Of a stretch of 64,000 bases of DNA, positions 8,488-16,671 are shown one piece after another. Below the pieces are notes generated by a model. That model had not been told where the DNA came from, searched no databases, and was given only the letters and a program-made list of their open reading frames with translations. Positions within the stretch are counted from its first letter, which is position 1; the number at the start of each line of letters is the position of its first letter. This stretch comes from VRUE01 sp963796705 (GTDB lineage: Bacteria > Actinomycetota > Thermoleophilia > Solirubrobacterales > 70-9), in NCBI GenBank assembly GCA_963796705.1, contig CAWCMK010000001.1, forward strand, positions 248,001 to 312,000, written 5' to 3'. A program made the translations under genes and the position numbers.

Positions 8488-8576
8488 CGGAGGGGGTGGG
8501 ATTCGAACCCACGAGGGGCCTTACGACCCCCAACAGTTTTCGAGACTGCCCCGTTCAACCACTCCGGCACCCCTCC
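8488..8576 (-). tRNA. tRNA-Ser(CGA), intact (copy B)
   Basis: On the minus strand this forms a full type II tRNA. Acceptor GGAGGGG pairs with CCCCTCC, the discriminator is G, and there is a D arm, an anticodon loop CTCGAAA (anticodon CGA, reading UCG), a long variable arm and a T arm GTGGG/TTCGAAT/CCCAC. CCA is not encoded. A possible -10 (TAGGAT) lies 18 nt upstream of the 5' end, the same spacing as in the orphan 5' half at 15268-15307. It is the only complete copy of this tRNA among four related sites in the island. Confidence 0.95.
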
Positions 8577-8618
8577 GAGGATCGCGGGATCCTGATCCTA
8601 GCGAGGGCAACAGGGGAC

Positions 8619-8624
8619 TATGCT
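8619..8624 (+). promoter_or_regulatory. -10 box TATGCT of near-leaderless secreted-protein gene
   Basis: TATGCT ends 8 nt before the GTG at 8633. This supports GTG as the start rather than upstream codons that would run through the tRNA. Confidence 0.5.
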
Positions 8625-8632
8625 CCAAAGGC

Positions 8633-9574
8633 GTGATTTCCGGGAACGCTTTGACCGCCAAGTTCGTGCTCTGCGCCGCCGGCTTTGTCCTCTTCGGCGC
8701 TGCTTCGGCTCTGGCAGCGCCGGCGACCCGATCGGGGCCCACTCCGACCGCACATCGATCTTCGTCCAATGCGTGCGGCAAAGCCGGGAACAAGTTTGTG
8801 GTCGCGGAGAACGGCCTTCGCAAGCTGAGGGCCGGCGGCGCCTCCGGGAAAGCGCTCCATCAGGCAAATCGTAGACTGGAGAATGCCTTCCGGGGAGTCG
8901 AAAAGGCCTGTGGTGCGCTGTTCGACGTGAGCGGGGTCAATGGAACCTTCGACGCGACTGTGACGACCCAGGATCATGCCGACTCCTGTAGCAGCGTCAC
9001 GGAAGCCCATTGGACGGCGAGCCTCGGCCCGGGAGCAGAACCCGCCGACCTGGAAGTCTTCTCAGTCGACCAGCATGGTCGGCCCAGCTACAACTTCACA
9101 GCGAACGCACCGATCCTCGAGCACGGAACCGGCGCGACCAAGCTCACGTGCAATGAACCCGAACCCGGCGACAACGGCACCACGACCTGCACCTTCGACC
9201 TGCACCCACAGATGGATCTCGACATCCAGACGGATACCGGGAAGCGACTGGACCCGCAGACCCTGATGTGGGTCTTCGGCTACAACGGCTTTTCCTACAA
9301 CCGTCCGGGGAACGGCGGTGGGTGCAGCTCCAGCGGCGCCAGGCCACCGTTCGTCGAACCCTCCACCTACAGCCCGACCCTGTTCGTCAGCGCTCTCAAC
9401 GACGGCAGTAACGGGCTCGAACCGCGAGGGGTCACGACGGTGCCCGCTGCGGACTTCGCGCACAGCCTCAGTCTCGATATCTCCGGCTCAAAGTCCTCGA
9501 GCTTGGATTCCACCCTGGACTCCACGACACTCAACGCGAGCTGGCGGATGGACGTCAGTCTTCATCGGAGGTGA
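8633..9574 (+). CDS. secreted hypothetical protein of island cassette B-C
   Basis: 313 residues from GTG 8633. A signal peptide (FVLCAAGFVLFGAASALA) is followed by a mature protein with several Cys and no family I recognise. A helical NRRLENAFRGVEKACGALF region precedes a beta-rich part with FDATVTTQDHADSC, TCTFDLHPQMDLDIQ and MWVFGYNGFSYNRPGNGGG, ending in a Ser-rich segment. The frame is open further upstream, but that extension is an antisense reading of tRNA-Ser and is excluded. The gene fills the ~1 kb between tRNA copy B and core copy C, as a single-gene cassette would. Confidence 0.65.
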   Translation: MISGNALTAKFVLCAAGFVLFGAASALAAPATRSGPTPTAHRSSSNACGKAGNKFVVAENGLRKLRAGGASGKALHQANRRLENAFRGVEKACGALFDVSGVNGTFDATVTTQDHADSCSSVTEAHWTASLGPGAEPADLEVFSVDQHGRPSYNFTANAPILEHGTGATKLTCNEPEPGDNGTTTCTFDLHPQMDLDIQTDTGKRLDPQTLMWVFGYNGFSYNRPGNGGGCSSSGARPPFVEPSTYSPTLFVSALNDGSNGLEPRGVTTVPAADFAHSLSLDISGSKSSSLDSTLDSTTLNASWRMDVSLHRR

Positions 9575-9925
9575 AGCACGGATGAAGCGGCTGCCTCTAA
9601 CGCCGGCGATTCTCGCACGAGCGCCCAAAGAGCGTCAACAGTTTTCGAGACTGCCCTGGAGATCGAAAGCCGAGGACGTCTGGACGTTGACGAACGTGGT
9701 TCGGGCGACGGGCTGGAGGCCAATCGGCCGCATTCGGCGACTGCCTTTCTTCATGAATTATCGCCGGTGATCACAGGCGGGAATTGGCTGCGGTTCGGGC
9801 GACCTTCCCCCGGAAATGGCTTGGCAGATCGCTGTGATTCTGCCAAGCTCAGTGACCTTGTCCAAGCAGCAAGGGGAACCGGGGTGAGGATCAGGCTGCG
9901 AGCGTCATCCACGAAGGTCTGGGGG
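9575..9925. other. non-coding segment with att core copy C
   Basis: No gene is supported. The stretch contains the 21-bp tRNA anticodon-arm copy at 9636-9656 and, just before the next start, GAAGG at 9913-9917. Confidence 0.5.
9636..9656 (-). repeat. 21-bp tRNA-Ser anticodon-arm copy (core copy C)
   Basis: An exact 21-bp match to the anticodon stem-loop of tRNA-Ser(CGA) (8531-8551) with no tRNA similarity on either side. It is centred on the TTTCGAG core (9643-9649) shared with copies A, B and D, so it looks like an isolated recombination core (attP-like or a secondary att site) rather than a decayed tRNA. Confidence 0.75.
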
Positions 9926-11314
9926 ATGCGCGCCTTTCTGGCGACAGCCGCGACGGCGGCATTCCTCGCCGCCACACCGCTGGCCGGGGCATCGCAGCGT
10001 TACGCCTCGCCGAGCGGCAGCGGTGAAGCCTGCAGCAAAGAAGCGCCCTGCTCTCTGCAAGCCGCGATTACCAAAGCGGCGAGCAACGACGAGGTGATCG
10101 TCACCGCCGGCACCTACTCAGTGTCCGCCCCTATGGAAGCAGCCCCCGGGGTGTCGAACGTGTACGTCCACGGCGACTTCTCCGCGCCGATGCCACACAT
10201 TGCCGCGACGGTCGAAAACGTCCCGTTTCGCTTCGAAGGCCCCGGAGAGCGATATAGCTACCTCGACATCGTCAACCAGGGCCTCAACCCTGACGGGCTG
10301 CTCTGTTACGGATCCGGAAGCACGATCGAACGTGTCAGGACCTTCGCGATTGGCGAATATGCACGGGGCGCATTTGAGGGGGCGAACTGCAAGGTCCGTG
10401 ACAGCCTGATTCGCGCCGAAGGCACTTACTCGGCCGCTCTGGGGGCCAGCGGCGGTATCGGCGCCAGCCCCGAATCCGCGCTCGCCCGCAACGTCACCGC
10501 GCTTGCGACGGGAACCGAATCTTTTGGGGTCGAGGTCACCTCAGACCCGGTTGGGGGTGGATCAATGACGCTCGACCTAAAGAACGCCATCGTCTCCGGC
10601 GATGGCGCTGACCTGGTCGCGTCCGGCCTCCTGGGACCAGCCAACATTCTGGTCACCAACTCCAACTTCGACTCGGCCAAACCCTTCGTGGAAGGGACGA
10701 TCACCGGCAGCCCCAACCAGACCACGCCCCCGTTGTTCGTCAATGCCTCAGGAGGCGATTACCGCGAGGCGGCCGGATCGCCAACCATAGACGCCGGTTC
10801 GACCGACCAGATCGGCCCACTCGACCTAGAAGGCAACCCGCGAAACCAGGGCGCCGCTCCTGACATCGGCGCCTTCGAGTTCGCCTCGCCCCCCTCGCCA
10901 CCGCCGCCCCCATCAGCGATCGAATCGCTCTCCATCAAACCGAAGGCGTTCCGTACGGTGAATGCCGGCGGCGCCGTCATCAGCCGTACCAAGGGGTCGA
11001 AGACCCCCATTGGAACCACGGTCAGCTACGCGCTCTCGACATCGGCCATGGTCAGCTTCAGCGTCGAGCGAGCGACCGGAGGGCGCAGGGTCGGCAAGAG
11101 ATGCGTGAAGCAGACGGGGTCGAATAGCGACCACAAGAGGTGCACCCGCTTCCTGCCGGGGAAGGGAAGCTTCTCGGTCAACGGCGCGGCAGGGGCAAAT
11201 CAGTTCAAGTTCTCCGGTCGCCTCAACGGCAAGGCGCTCAAGCCCGGCTCATACCGGCTGGTCGGGCAAGTCGGCGATTCTGTGCAACGAGCGCGCTTCG
11301 AAATCGTCGGCTAG
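9926..11314 (+). CDS. secreted parallel beta-helix protein, choice-of-anchor Q type
   Basis: 462 residues from the ATG at 9926, chosen because a signal peptide (MRAFLATAATAAFLAATPLA) starts there and GAAGG precedes it. The frame is open upstream from 9767 but that part is not protein-like. The mature part opens RYASPSGSGEACS...PCSLQAAITKA, as in pectate-lyase-like beta-helix proteins. It then runs through helix coils to TIDAGSTDQIGPLDLEGNPR...DIGAFEF, and ends in a C-terminal domain with Cys and basic residues. Same architecture as 4836-6515 but divergent in sequence, so the two look like independently acquired members of one family. Likely cell-surface or extracellular; ligand unknown. Confidence 0.75.
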   Translation: MRAFLATAATAAFLAATPLAGASQRYASPSGSGEACSKEAPCSLQAAITKAASNDEVIVTAGTYSVSAPMEAAPGVSNVYVHGDFSAPMPHIAATVENVPFRFEGPGERYSYLDIVNQGLNPDGLLCYGSGSTIERVRTFAIGEYARGAFEGANCKVRDSLIRAEGTYSAALGASGGIGASPESALARNVTALATGTESFGVEVTSDPVGGGSMTLDLKNAIVSGDGADLVASGLLGPANILVTNSNFDSAKPFVEGTITGSPNQTTPPLFVNASGGDYREAAGSPTIDAGSTDQIGPLDLEGNPRNQGAAPDIGAFEFASPPSPPPPPSAIESLSIKPKAFRTVNAGGAVISRTKGSKTPIGTTVSYALSTSAMVSFSVERATGGRRVGKRCVKQTGSNSDHKRCTRFLPGKGSFSVNGAAGANQFKFSGRLNGKALKPGSYRLVGQVGDSVQRARFEIVG

Positions 11315-11324
11315 GCCGACATAA

Positions 11325-11750
11325 TCACCACGACCTCCAGAGGCGATTCACACGAGCGCCACGGCCACCGCTCGATACGTGGGTCCAACTTCCTAAAGCA
11401 CGCGACCTGAATCGCGCACTCGCGGCCCATAGAAACCTCGACATGGCCGATCTCCCAACTGGGCGGCGAGGCAGCCGATGCGGCGCGTCGGACCGCGCCA
11501 GGTAGCGATCGAGCGTCATCGTGATCGTCGAGTGCCCCATGTAGGTGGAGAGGGCTTTGGCGTTGACGCCGGCGGCGATCATGGAGGCGGCATAGGTATG
11601 GCGACACTCATGCAGGCCGATTGGCCGAAGCTCCTTGGCCTCCCAAACCTTTCGCCCTCGTTTCTGGTCGGTGGCGGGCGGGCGACTCCAGGCTTGTACG
11701 GTCTCGTGCCCATCCGCGGCCACCCGCAATCGGGTTTGCGCACGAGCCAT
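11325..11750 (-). pseudogene. tyrosine recombinase remnant (C-terminal part)
   Basis: A minus-strand fragment closely resembling the C-terminal catalytic part of the intact recombinase at 13866-15038. It reads RGRKVWEAKELRPIGLHECR, then HTYAASMIAAGVNAKALSTY and MGHSTITMTLDRYLA, so it keeps the HxxR, the GH and the DRY tyrosine. The N-terminal core-binding domain and the first catalytic Arg are missing, and the sequence loses homology right after the tyrosine. It is a second, older integrase from the same lineage. Its position beside a beta-helix gene mirrors the intact integrase beside the adhesin gene. Confidence 0.8.
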
Positions 11751-11760
11751 TCCTGCGCGC

Positions 11761-11766
11761 TAGCCT
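11761..11766 (+). promoter_or_regulatory. -10 box TAGCCT of leaderless adhesin gene
   Basis: TAGCCT ends 6 nt before the GTG at 11773; there is no ribosome site. Confidence 0.55.
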
Positions 11767-11772
11767 TCCATC

Positions 11773-13893
11773 GTGGGCCAGGGGGCGCCAAAGGGACGGC
11801 TGAGAGCTGCTCGGCGCAGGAAATGTCGGCTGCTTTTGGTCGCCTCCGGCTCGATCGCGCTTTTTCTGGCATGCGCCCCCACATCGCTTGCTTCGACCAC
11901 GATCGAATCGTTTGCCGCCACCGCATCGACGACCCAGGCCGGTGGCAATCCCGATTTGGACGTCTCGTTCTCACTGGACTCTGCTTCCAACGCCGAGATC
12001 GCCAAGGACGCCACCTACAACGCCCCTCCGGGCTATTGGCTGGTTCCCAGCGCAGTAACCCACTGCCTGGCCGCCAACCTGGCGCTAGACGAATGCTCGT
12101 CCACCTCGCAGGTCGGCCTAATAACGGTTCGCGCTCGCCATGAAGGCCAGGCCGAATTCCTGCTCGGTACGGCCCCGGTCTACGCGCTAGAACCCCCGTC
12201 TGGCCAGTACGGAGCCCTGGGCTTCACGCTTCCGACCATAAACACAGAAGAGATGGCAGGGCTCTCCCTGCGCGGCGCAAGCGACTACGGGACTCGCCTG
12301 ACCCTCGCAAATCTGCCCCAGGACGCGCCGATATCGACGCTCAATCTGACTCTCTGGGGAGTTCCGGCCGATGTCAGTCATGACGCAGAGCGCTTTCCCA
12401 AAGGTTCGCCCGGGAACCCCCCCGGGTGCCCCGGTAGCGAAGACACAAGCTGCCTTGAAAACCCCACGGTCTCAAACCTGTCGCTTTCGCCTTTCACTCT
12501 CAGCCCGACCACCTGTCAACCGAAATTGACCGCAACCCTTGATGTCCAAACCTACGAAAGTCCTGAAGCTTCAGCCCATTCCACGGCAAGTCTCCCCAAG
12601 GCAACGGGCTGTGACCAGCTTTCCTTTAATCCCTCTCTCTTCGCCGAACCCACCACAAATGTCGCCTACGCCCGATCCGGCCTGAGGCTCAATATTGAGA
12701 ACCCCCAAAGCTTGAGCCCTTCGGTCCCAACCCCGTCTGGGCTGCGCGAAGCGTTCGTGACGCTGCCCGAAGGATTGGACATCAGCCCGGTACTACCCGA
12801 AGGATTAGTCGTCTGCGAAGACGCCGAAGCTGCCCTCGGCAGCGAAGAACCAGCAGCTTGCCCAGAAGAAGCGCTGCTCGGGACCGCTGAAGTGTCCCTG
12901 GCGGGCATGCCCGATCCACTGTCGGGCAAGATCTACCTCGGATTCACCGAATCTGAAGAAGAAGAACGGCTTCTCCTAATCGCCGAAGGAGAGGGGGTGG
13001 ACCTGAAGCTGCCGATCGGCTTTAGCGATGAACCCGAAAGCGGCCAGCTACAGTTGGCGCTCGAACAGCCAGAGATTCCGATCACCGGCTATACGCTCGC
13101 CTTCTTCGGCGGCCGAAACTCCATCTTCAGGACGCCAGCCTTCTGCGGCGATTACCGAACCGAAGCGGAATTCGCTCCCTGGGATGAGGCACTGAGCCCG
13201 CAGACCGCTGGTGTGTCATTTGGAATCACCAAAGGGCCCAGCGGGGATAAATGCTTGGGAGAAGCCGCGAACGTCGGTATCAGGCTCAGTCCCGCATCGA
13301 TCTCTGCCGATGGAAAATCGCAGACCGAGGCGACGATCGAAATCAAAGACGCCGAAGGAACCGGGCTCCCTGAACAGGAAGTCGAGCTCACTTCCAGCGA
13401 TGCCGCCGAGCGGATCGGCGAAATGACCGACAACGAAGACGGCACCTACAGCGCCAAAATTACCGCCTCCAGCACCCCGGGAGTTGCGACGATCACCGCG
13501 ACCGACCTCTCAGCCGCCTCCAAATTGAGCGGCTCAGCCGTATTGACCGAGCAGTCGCTGACGCCGCCGCCCCCGGCCCCGCCCGGTCCGCCACTAGCCA
13601 GCGTCAGCTTTTCCCAAGAGCCATCGAAGCGAAGTAAGAACCAAAGGCCGAGTTTCGCCTTCTCTGCCAGCGTGCCTGGCGCTACCTTTTCCTGCAAGCT
13701 CGACAACGGCCCTTACAAGGCCTGCTCTTCGCCTCTGAAGCTCCCTAAGCTCTCCCTCGGTGCCCACTTCTTCTCAGTCCGCGCCACAGACGCGGCGGGC
13801 GTCGGCAGCCCAGCTACCTGGAGCTTCCGAGTGCTGAAGCCCAAGCGCCGCCACTCGCGGCGACATCAGCGCGACGTTTCGCGCCCCAGATAG
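11773..13893 (+). CDS. large secreted surface protein with Big-1/invasin-like Ig domain
   Basis: 706 residues, leaderless GTG start. A twin-basic N-terminus (RRRKCRLLLVASGSIALFLA) serves as export signal. Residues ~45-500 form an extracellular region with repeated Cys pairs. Next comes a Big-1-like domain (VGIRLSPASISADGKSQTEA to TDNEDGTYSAKITASSTPGV). After a Pro-rich linker (TPPPPAPPGPP), an Ig/Ca-like domain (SFSQEPSKRSKNQRPSFAFS, SCKLDNGPYKAC) is followed by a basic tail. This plan suggests a surface adhesin. Base composition is visibly less GC-biased than in the genes right of 15441, consistent with transfer. Its last 28 bp overlap the convergent recombinase gene. Confidence 0.75.
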   Translation: MGQGAPKGRLRAARRRKCRLLLVASGSIALFLACAPTSLASTTIESFAATASTTQAGGNPDLDVSFSLDSASNAEIAKDATYNAPPGYWLVPSAVTHCLAANLALDECSSTSQVGLITVRARHEGQAEFLLGTAPVYALEPPSGQYGALGFTLPTINTEEMAGLSLRGASDYGTRLTLANLPQDAPISTLNLTLWGVPADVSHDAERFPKGSPGNPPGCPGSEDTSCLENPTVSNLSLSPFTLSPTTCQPKLTATLDVQTYESPEASAHSTASLPKATGCDQLSFNPSLFAEPTTNVAYARSGLRLNIENPQSLSPSVPTPSGLREAFVTLPEGLDISPVLPEGLVVCEDAEAALGSEEPAACPEEALLGTAEVSLAGMPDPLSGKIYLGFTESEEEERLLLIAEGEGVDLKLPIGFSDEPESGQLQLALEQPEIPITGYTLAFFGGRNSIFRTPAFCGDYRTEAEFAPWDEALSPQTAGVSFGITKGPSGDKCLGEAANVGIRLSPASISADGKSQTEATIEIKDAEGTGLPEQEVELTSSDAAERIGEMTDNEDGTYSAKITASSTPGVATITATDLSAASKLSGSAVLTEQSLTPPPPAPPGPPLASVSFSQEPSKRSKNQRPSFAFSASVPGATFSCKLDNGPYKACSSPLKLPKLSLGAHFFSVRATDAAGVGSPATWSFRVLKPKRRHSRRHQRDVSRPR

Positions 13894-15038
13894 ACCGCCA
13901 GCATCTCCGCCGCCTCACCCTCGTTGCCAGGCATCAGGTGCCCGTAACGATCGAGCGTCATCGAGATCGTCGAGTGGCCCATGTAGGTGGAGAGGGCTTT
14001 GGCTTTGACCCCTGCGGCAATCATGAAGGCGGCGTAGGTGTGGCGGCACTCGTGCAGGCCGATCGACTGCAGTTCTGCTACCTCCCACGCCTTACGGCCT
14101 CGTTCGATCAGCGCGTCTGGGGCTAACGGCTTGCCGCCCCGGCCGCGGAAGACGAGATCCTCCTGCGTTCCTCCGGTGCGCAGGCGATGGGCGGCGAGAT
14201 AGGCGCGAAGCGGCTTCGCCAGCGGGACCCGGCGTTTCCCCGCGCGGCTCTTAGGCTCGATCGGGCCCTCCCTTGGATCCCAGCCGCGCTCGACCCGGAT
14301 CAGGCCGGCCTCAAAGTCGACGTCTTTCCAGCGCAGGGCGCGTAGCTCACCGCGCCGCAGTCCCGCATAGAGGGCCGTCGCCCAGGGCGGGCGATCGGCC
14401 TGATCTAGCGCCTCCAGGAGCGCTCGCGCCTCGGTGGGGCGGGCAACCCGTTCGCGGCGCTCGCGGATCGCCGGCAAGGCGAGCCCCAGGGTCGGGTTGA
14501 TCGCCACCTCGCTGCGGGCGATCAGCCGCCGGTAGATTGCCCGCAGCGGCATGATCGCGTTTCTGACCGTGCCCGGGGCAAGGCCCTCGGCGAGCATCTC
14601 ATCGACCAGGTCCTGGACCGCGTTTCGGTGAAGCGCTGAGGTCTTCAGGTGGCCGAAGCGCGGCACGACCCTCGCCCGCAGCGCCTGTTCATAGCCGCGT
14701 AGCGCTCCCGGCTTATAGGTATCGCCCGAGCGGGTCCTGATCACGCCCGCGTTGGCCGCCTTGACCCAATCCTCGGCTGCCTGCTGGAGGGTCTGGCGCG
14801 AGGGCGCCCGCAGGGCACCGCGCTCCAGCGCGGCCTTGGTCTCAGCGCGCCAGGCGCGGGCATCGCCGAGCGTCTTGAAGGTCCTTCTGATCGTGCGCCG
14901 CTCTGTGGCCGAGTAGACCTGGGCCTGGTAGCCGGGGCGGCAGCTACAGCCCTTTGCCCCCGAGCGTCCCGCACAGCGCGTTGAGTGGCGGATCACGATG
15001 CCCTCGGGCCTTGCTCTGGTTGCCATCGGCCAACACAT
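13866..15038 (-). CDS. tyrosine recombinase / phage-type integrase
   Basis: 390 residues. A Cys cluster near the N-terminus (C22, C31, C33) and a SAM-like core-binding domain (~80-185) precede the catalytic domain. All expected catalytic residues are present: R228 in AGLRRGEL, K263 in EPKSRAGK, H329 and R332 in HECRHTYA, H355 in MGHSTISM, and nucleophile Y365 in LDRYGH. It is the likely enzyme that moves the island by recombination at the tRNA-Ser anticodon-loop core. It lies next to the right att copy (15268-15307), with its 5' end ~230 bp away, the usual arrangement. It converges on and overlaps the adhesin gene by 28 bp. Confidence 0.93.
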   Translation of the reverse strand: MCWPMATRARPEGIVIRHSTRCAGRSGAKGCSCRPGYQAQVYSATERRTIRRTFKTLGDARAWRAETKAALERGALRAPSRQTLQQAAEDWVKAANAGVIRTRSGDTYKPGALRGYEQALRARVVPRFGHLKTSALHRNAVQDLVDEMLAEGLAPGTVRNAIMPLRAIYRRLIARSEVAINPTLGLALPAIRERRERVARPTEARALLEALDQADRPPWATALYAGLRRGELRALRWKDVDFEAGLIRVERGWDPREGPIEPKSRAGKRRVPLAKPLRAYLAAHRLRTGGTQEDLVFRGRGGKPLAPDALIERGRKAWEVAELQSIGLHECRHTYAAFMIAAGVKAKALSTYMGHSTISMTLDRYGHLMPGNEGEAAEMLAVYLGRETSR

Positions 15039-15267
15039 CTAGCTCTGCTTGGCGAGGATTGGAAGTCCTTTGGTGATCGAGACGCGATCGGGAGAATTGG
15101 CCACGGGGCCCCATTTGCCCGAACCGGCCGAATTCACGGCAATTTCAGGCGGCTCCTTGCTTAGGGCTACATGGGAGGCCAAGGGTGGGCGTTTGCAGGG
15201 GAATGAACACACTGTTCACTCGCAAAACCCACACCGCATTCACCGTGCGCAACACCTGAGGAATGGC
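15039..15267. other. integrase upstream region / right end of island
   Basis: No gene. It contains an inverted repeat TGAAC (15204-15208)/GTTCA (15214-15218), a possible operator or recombinase arm site, and ends at the att core. Confidence 0.4.
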
Positions 15268-15307
15268 TTTCGAGACTGCCCCGTTCAACCACTCCGGCAC
15301 CCCTCCG
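15268..15307 (-). repeat. orphan 5' half of tRNA-Ser(CGA), right att site (copy D)
   Basis: 40 bp identical to 8538-8577. It is the anticodon-loop core TTTCGAG followed (in plus orientation) by the complement of the anticodon 5' strand, D arm and acceptor 5' strand. To its left the sequence is not tRNA. To its right a TAGGAT -10 lies 18 nt from the tRNA 5' end, as at copy B, so this half kept its own promoter. Joined to copy A at the shared core, it would rebuild a complete tRNA-Ser(CGA). Confidence 0.88.
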
Positions 15308-15440
15308 GGGCGCTGCAGAGCCAAATCCTATCGACGCCGAACCTGATGAAGTTGGAGGGAATGAAACCCGCACCGAAATCTGATGGGACTCGGCTTCCCC
15401 ACGGGCACAGGCGCAGGCAAGACTGCGTTCAGGAACGCTG
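15308..15440. other. right chromosomal flank, tRNA promoter region
   Basis: Non-coding. It holds the TAGGAT box (minus strand, 15325-15330) of the split tRNA and the 3' end of the glycosyltransferase transcript. Confidence 0.4.
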
Positions 15441-16658
15441 TCAAATCGACCTGCGCTGGCGATGAGCCCGGTAGCGTTCGAGGGGTCGGGCGAGCAGGCT
15501 GGCAAGGCGATAGCGCCGCGAACAGAGCAGGCGATCTAGGTCACTCGCGGCGCTCGCGGCCTGCGCCCGCAGCGCGGCGGCCTCAGCCTCCAGCGCGGCG
15601 ACCTCAGCCTCCAGCCCCGCTGCGTGGCTGCGCGCCGCATCGGTCTGAGCGACCGCCAGGCGGGCGTCGACACTCGCACTCCACTCGAGCCGCACAAGGC
15701 GTGCGAGCTCGGCCGCGATCGCCGGCCCCGGTGGCCGCTCGGTGCCGAGGCTCTCAATCAGCTCGACCAGCGCGAGACAGTGATCGTCGGCGGCGTGGTG
15801 GGCACATGCGAGGTCACGCCCCAGCTCGCCCAGCTCCTCGCGCCACTCGACCAGGTCGGCTGCCAACCGCTGGACGCCGATCGCCTCGCCGAGCGCGCGT
15901 CCGCTGAAGCCATCGGCCTCAAGGGCCGTATAGGTCTCCGGGGTCACCCACCCGTCGCCGCCGGCGTCGCCGAATACGTAGGCTGCGCGGCCGCAGGCCA
16001 TCGCCTCGAGGGCGCCGCGGCCGAGGCTGAGGACGATCTCGGCATTGGCGATCTCATGCTCGGGCGCGGCGGTCGGCGTCATCGTCGCACCAACTCGTCG
16101 GACCTCAAGGTCCGCTGCCGTACACGCCTGCTCGACCATGCGAGCGCGCGTCCCCTTTGTGTAGTTACTCAGCAAGAGCACGCGCGGCCGTCGGCGCTGC
16201 TCGAGGACCAGGGTCTGGAAGCAGAAGCGCTGGAGGTCGATCGGCTGTCGCAGCCGCACGACCGGGAGCTGCTGCCCGAGCTCCTCCGTGCGCCGCCTGA
16301 GTCGCTCGTTCATCACCACCACCGCCTGGCAGGCGGACTCAGTCTGCGGCGGCGACTGCAGCGCGAAGCTGAGCGAGTGTGCGACGAACACGCGCCTCGC
16401 GTCGGGATAGCGGCCGGACAGTGCGTAGGCGGTCACGGCGTCCTGCGAGAGCACCGCATCGCACTGCGCCGGCAGATGTGCCTCCCGGCTCTCGATCCGG
16501 ATTCCGCGCTCTCGAGCGCGCTCGGCCGACGGGCCCAACTCCAGCGCGTGGACAACGACCTCGTGGCCCAGACGCTCCAGGCCCTCGGCGACGGTCAGAA
16601 GGTAGGACTCCGTCCCGCCGAACCCCACCAGCTGCTGATAGCTGACGACGATGCGCAT
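15441..16658 (-). CDS. glycosyltransferase (GT4-like) with C-terminal coiled coil
   Basis: 405 residues from ATG 16658. It starts MRIVVSYQQLVGFGGTESYL, a GT-B N-terminal Rossmann opening with the Gly-Gly-Thr acceptor loop. Later GRGALEAMACGRAAYVFGD is the usual E-x7-E-like nucleotide-sugar region. Residues ~345-390 are an Ala/Glu-rich coiled coil, followed by a basic SRRYRLASLLARPLERYR tail that may touch the membrane. It probably transfers a sugar in surface-glycan synthesis. The start is supported by a -10 box (16666-16671) 7 nt upstream; the longer frame would run into the neighbouring Mur ligase. Transcribed in the same direction as that ligase, 10 bp downstream. Confidence 0.75.
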   Translation of the reverse strand: MRIVVSYQQLVGFGGTESYLLTVAEGLERLGHEVVVHALELGPSAERARERGIRIESREAHLPAQCDAVLSQDAVTAYALSGRYPDARRVFVAHSLSFALQSPPQTESACQAVVVMNERLRRRTEELGQQLPVVRLRQPIDLQRFCFQTLVLEQRRRPRVLLLSNYTKGTRARMVEQACTAADLEVRRVGATMTPTAAPEHEIANAEIVLSLGRGALEAMACGRAAYVFGDAGGDGWVTPETYTALEADGFSGRALGEAIGVQRLAADLVEWREELGELGRDLACAHHAADDHCLALVELIESLGTERPPGPAIAAELARLVRLEWSASVDARLAVAQTDAARSHAAGLEAEVAALEAEAAALRAQAASAASDLDRLLCSRRYRLASLLARPLERYRAHRQRRSI

Positions 16659-16665
16659 GGGCGCG

Positions 16666-16671
16666 AATCTA
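16666..16671 (-). promoter_or_regulatory. -10 box TAGATT, overlapping the murC-like stop codon
   Basis: On the minus strand TAGATT lies 7 nt before ATG 16658. Its first three bases are the TAG stop of the upstream Mur ligase gene, so stop codon and promoter share bases. Confidence 0.55.

Noticed and set aside
8485..8577. Integron attC array
   Set aside because: The shared core is tRNA-derived, the recombinase has phage-integrase features without the integron-specific insert, and cassettes lack attC hairpins.
8435..8632. N-terminal extension of the secreted-protein gene through the tRNA
   Set aside because: The extra residues (GGIRTHEGPYDPQQFSRL) are an antisense reading of tRNA-Ser. The signal peptide and -10 box place the start at 8633.
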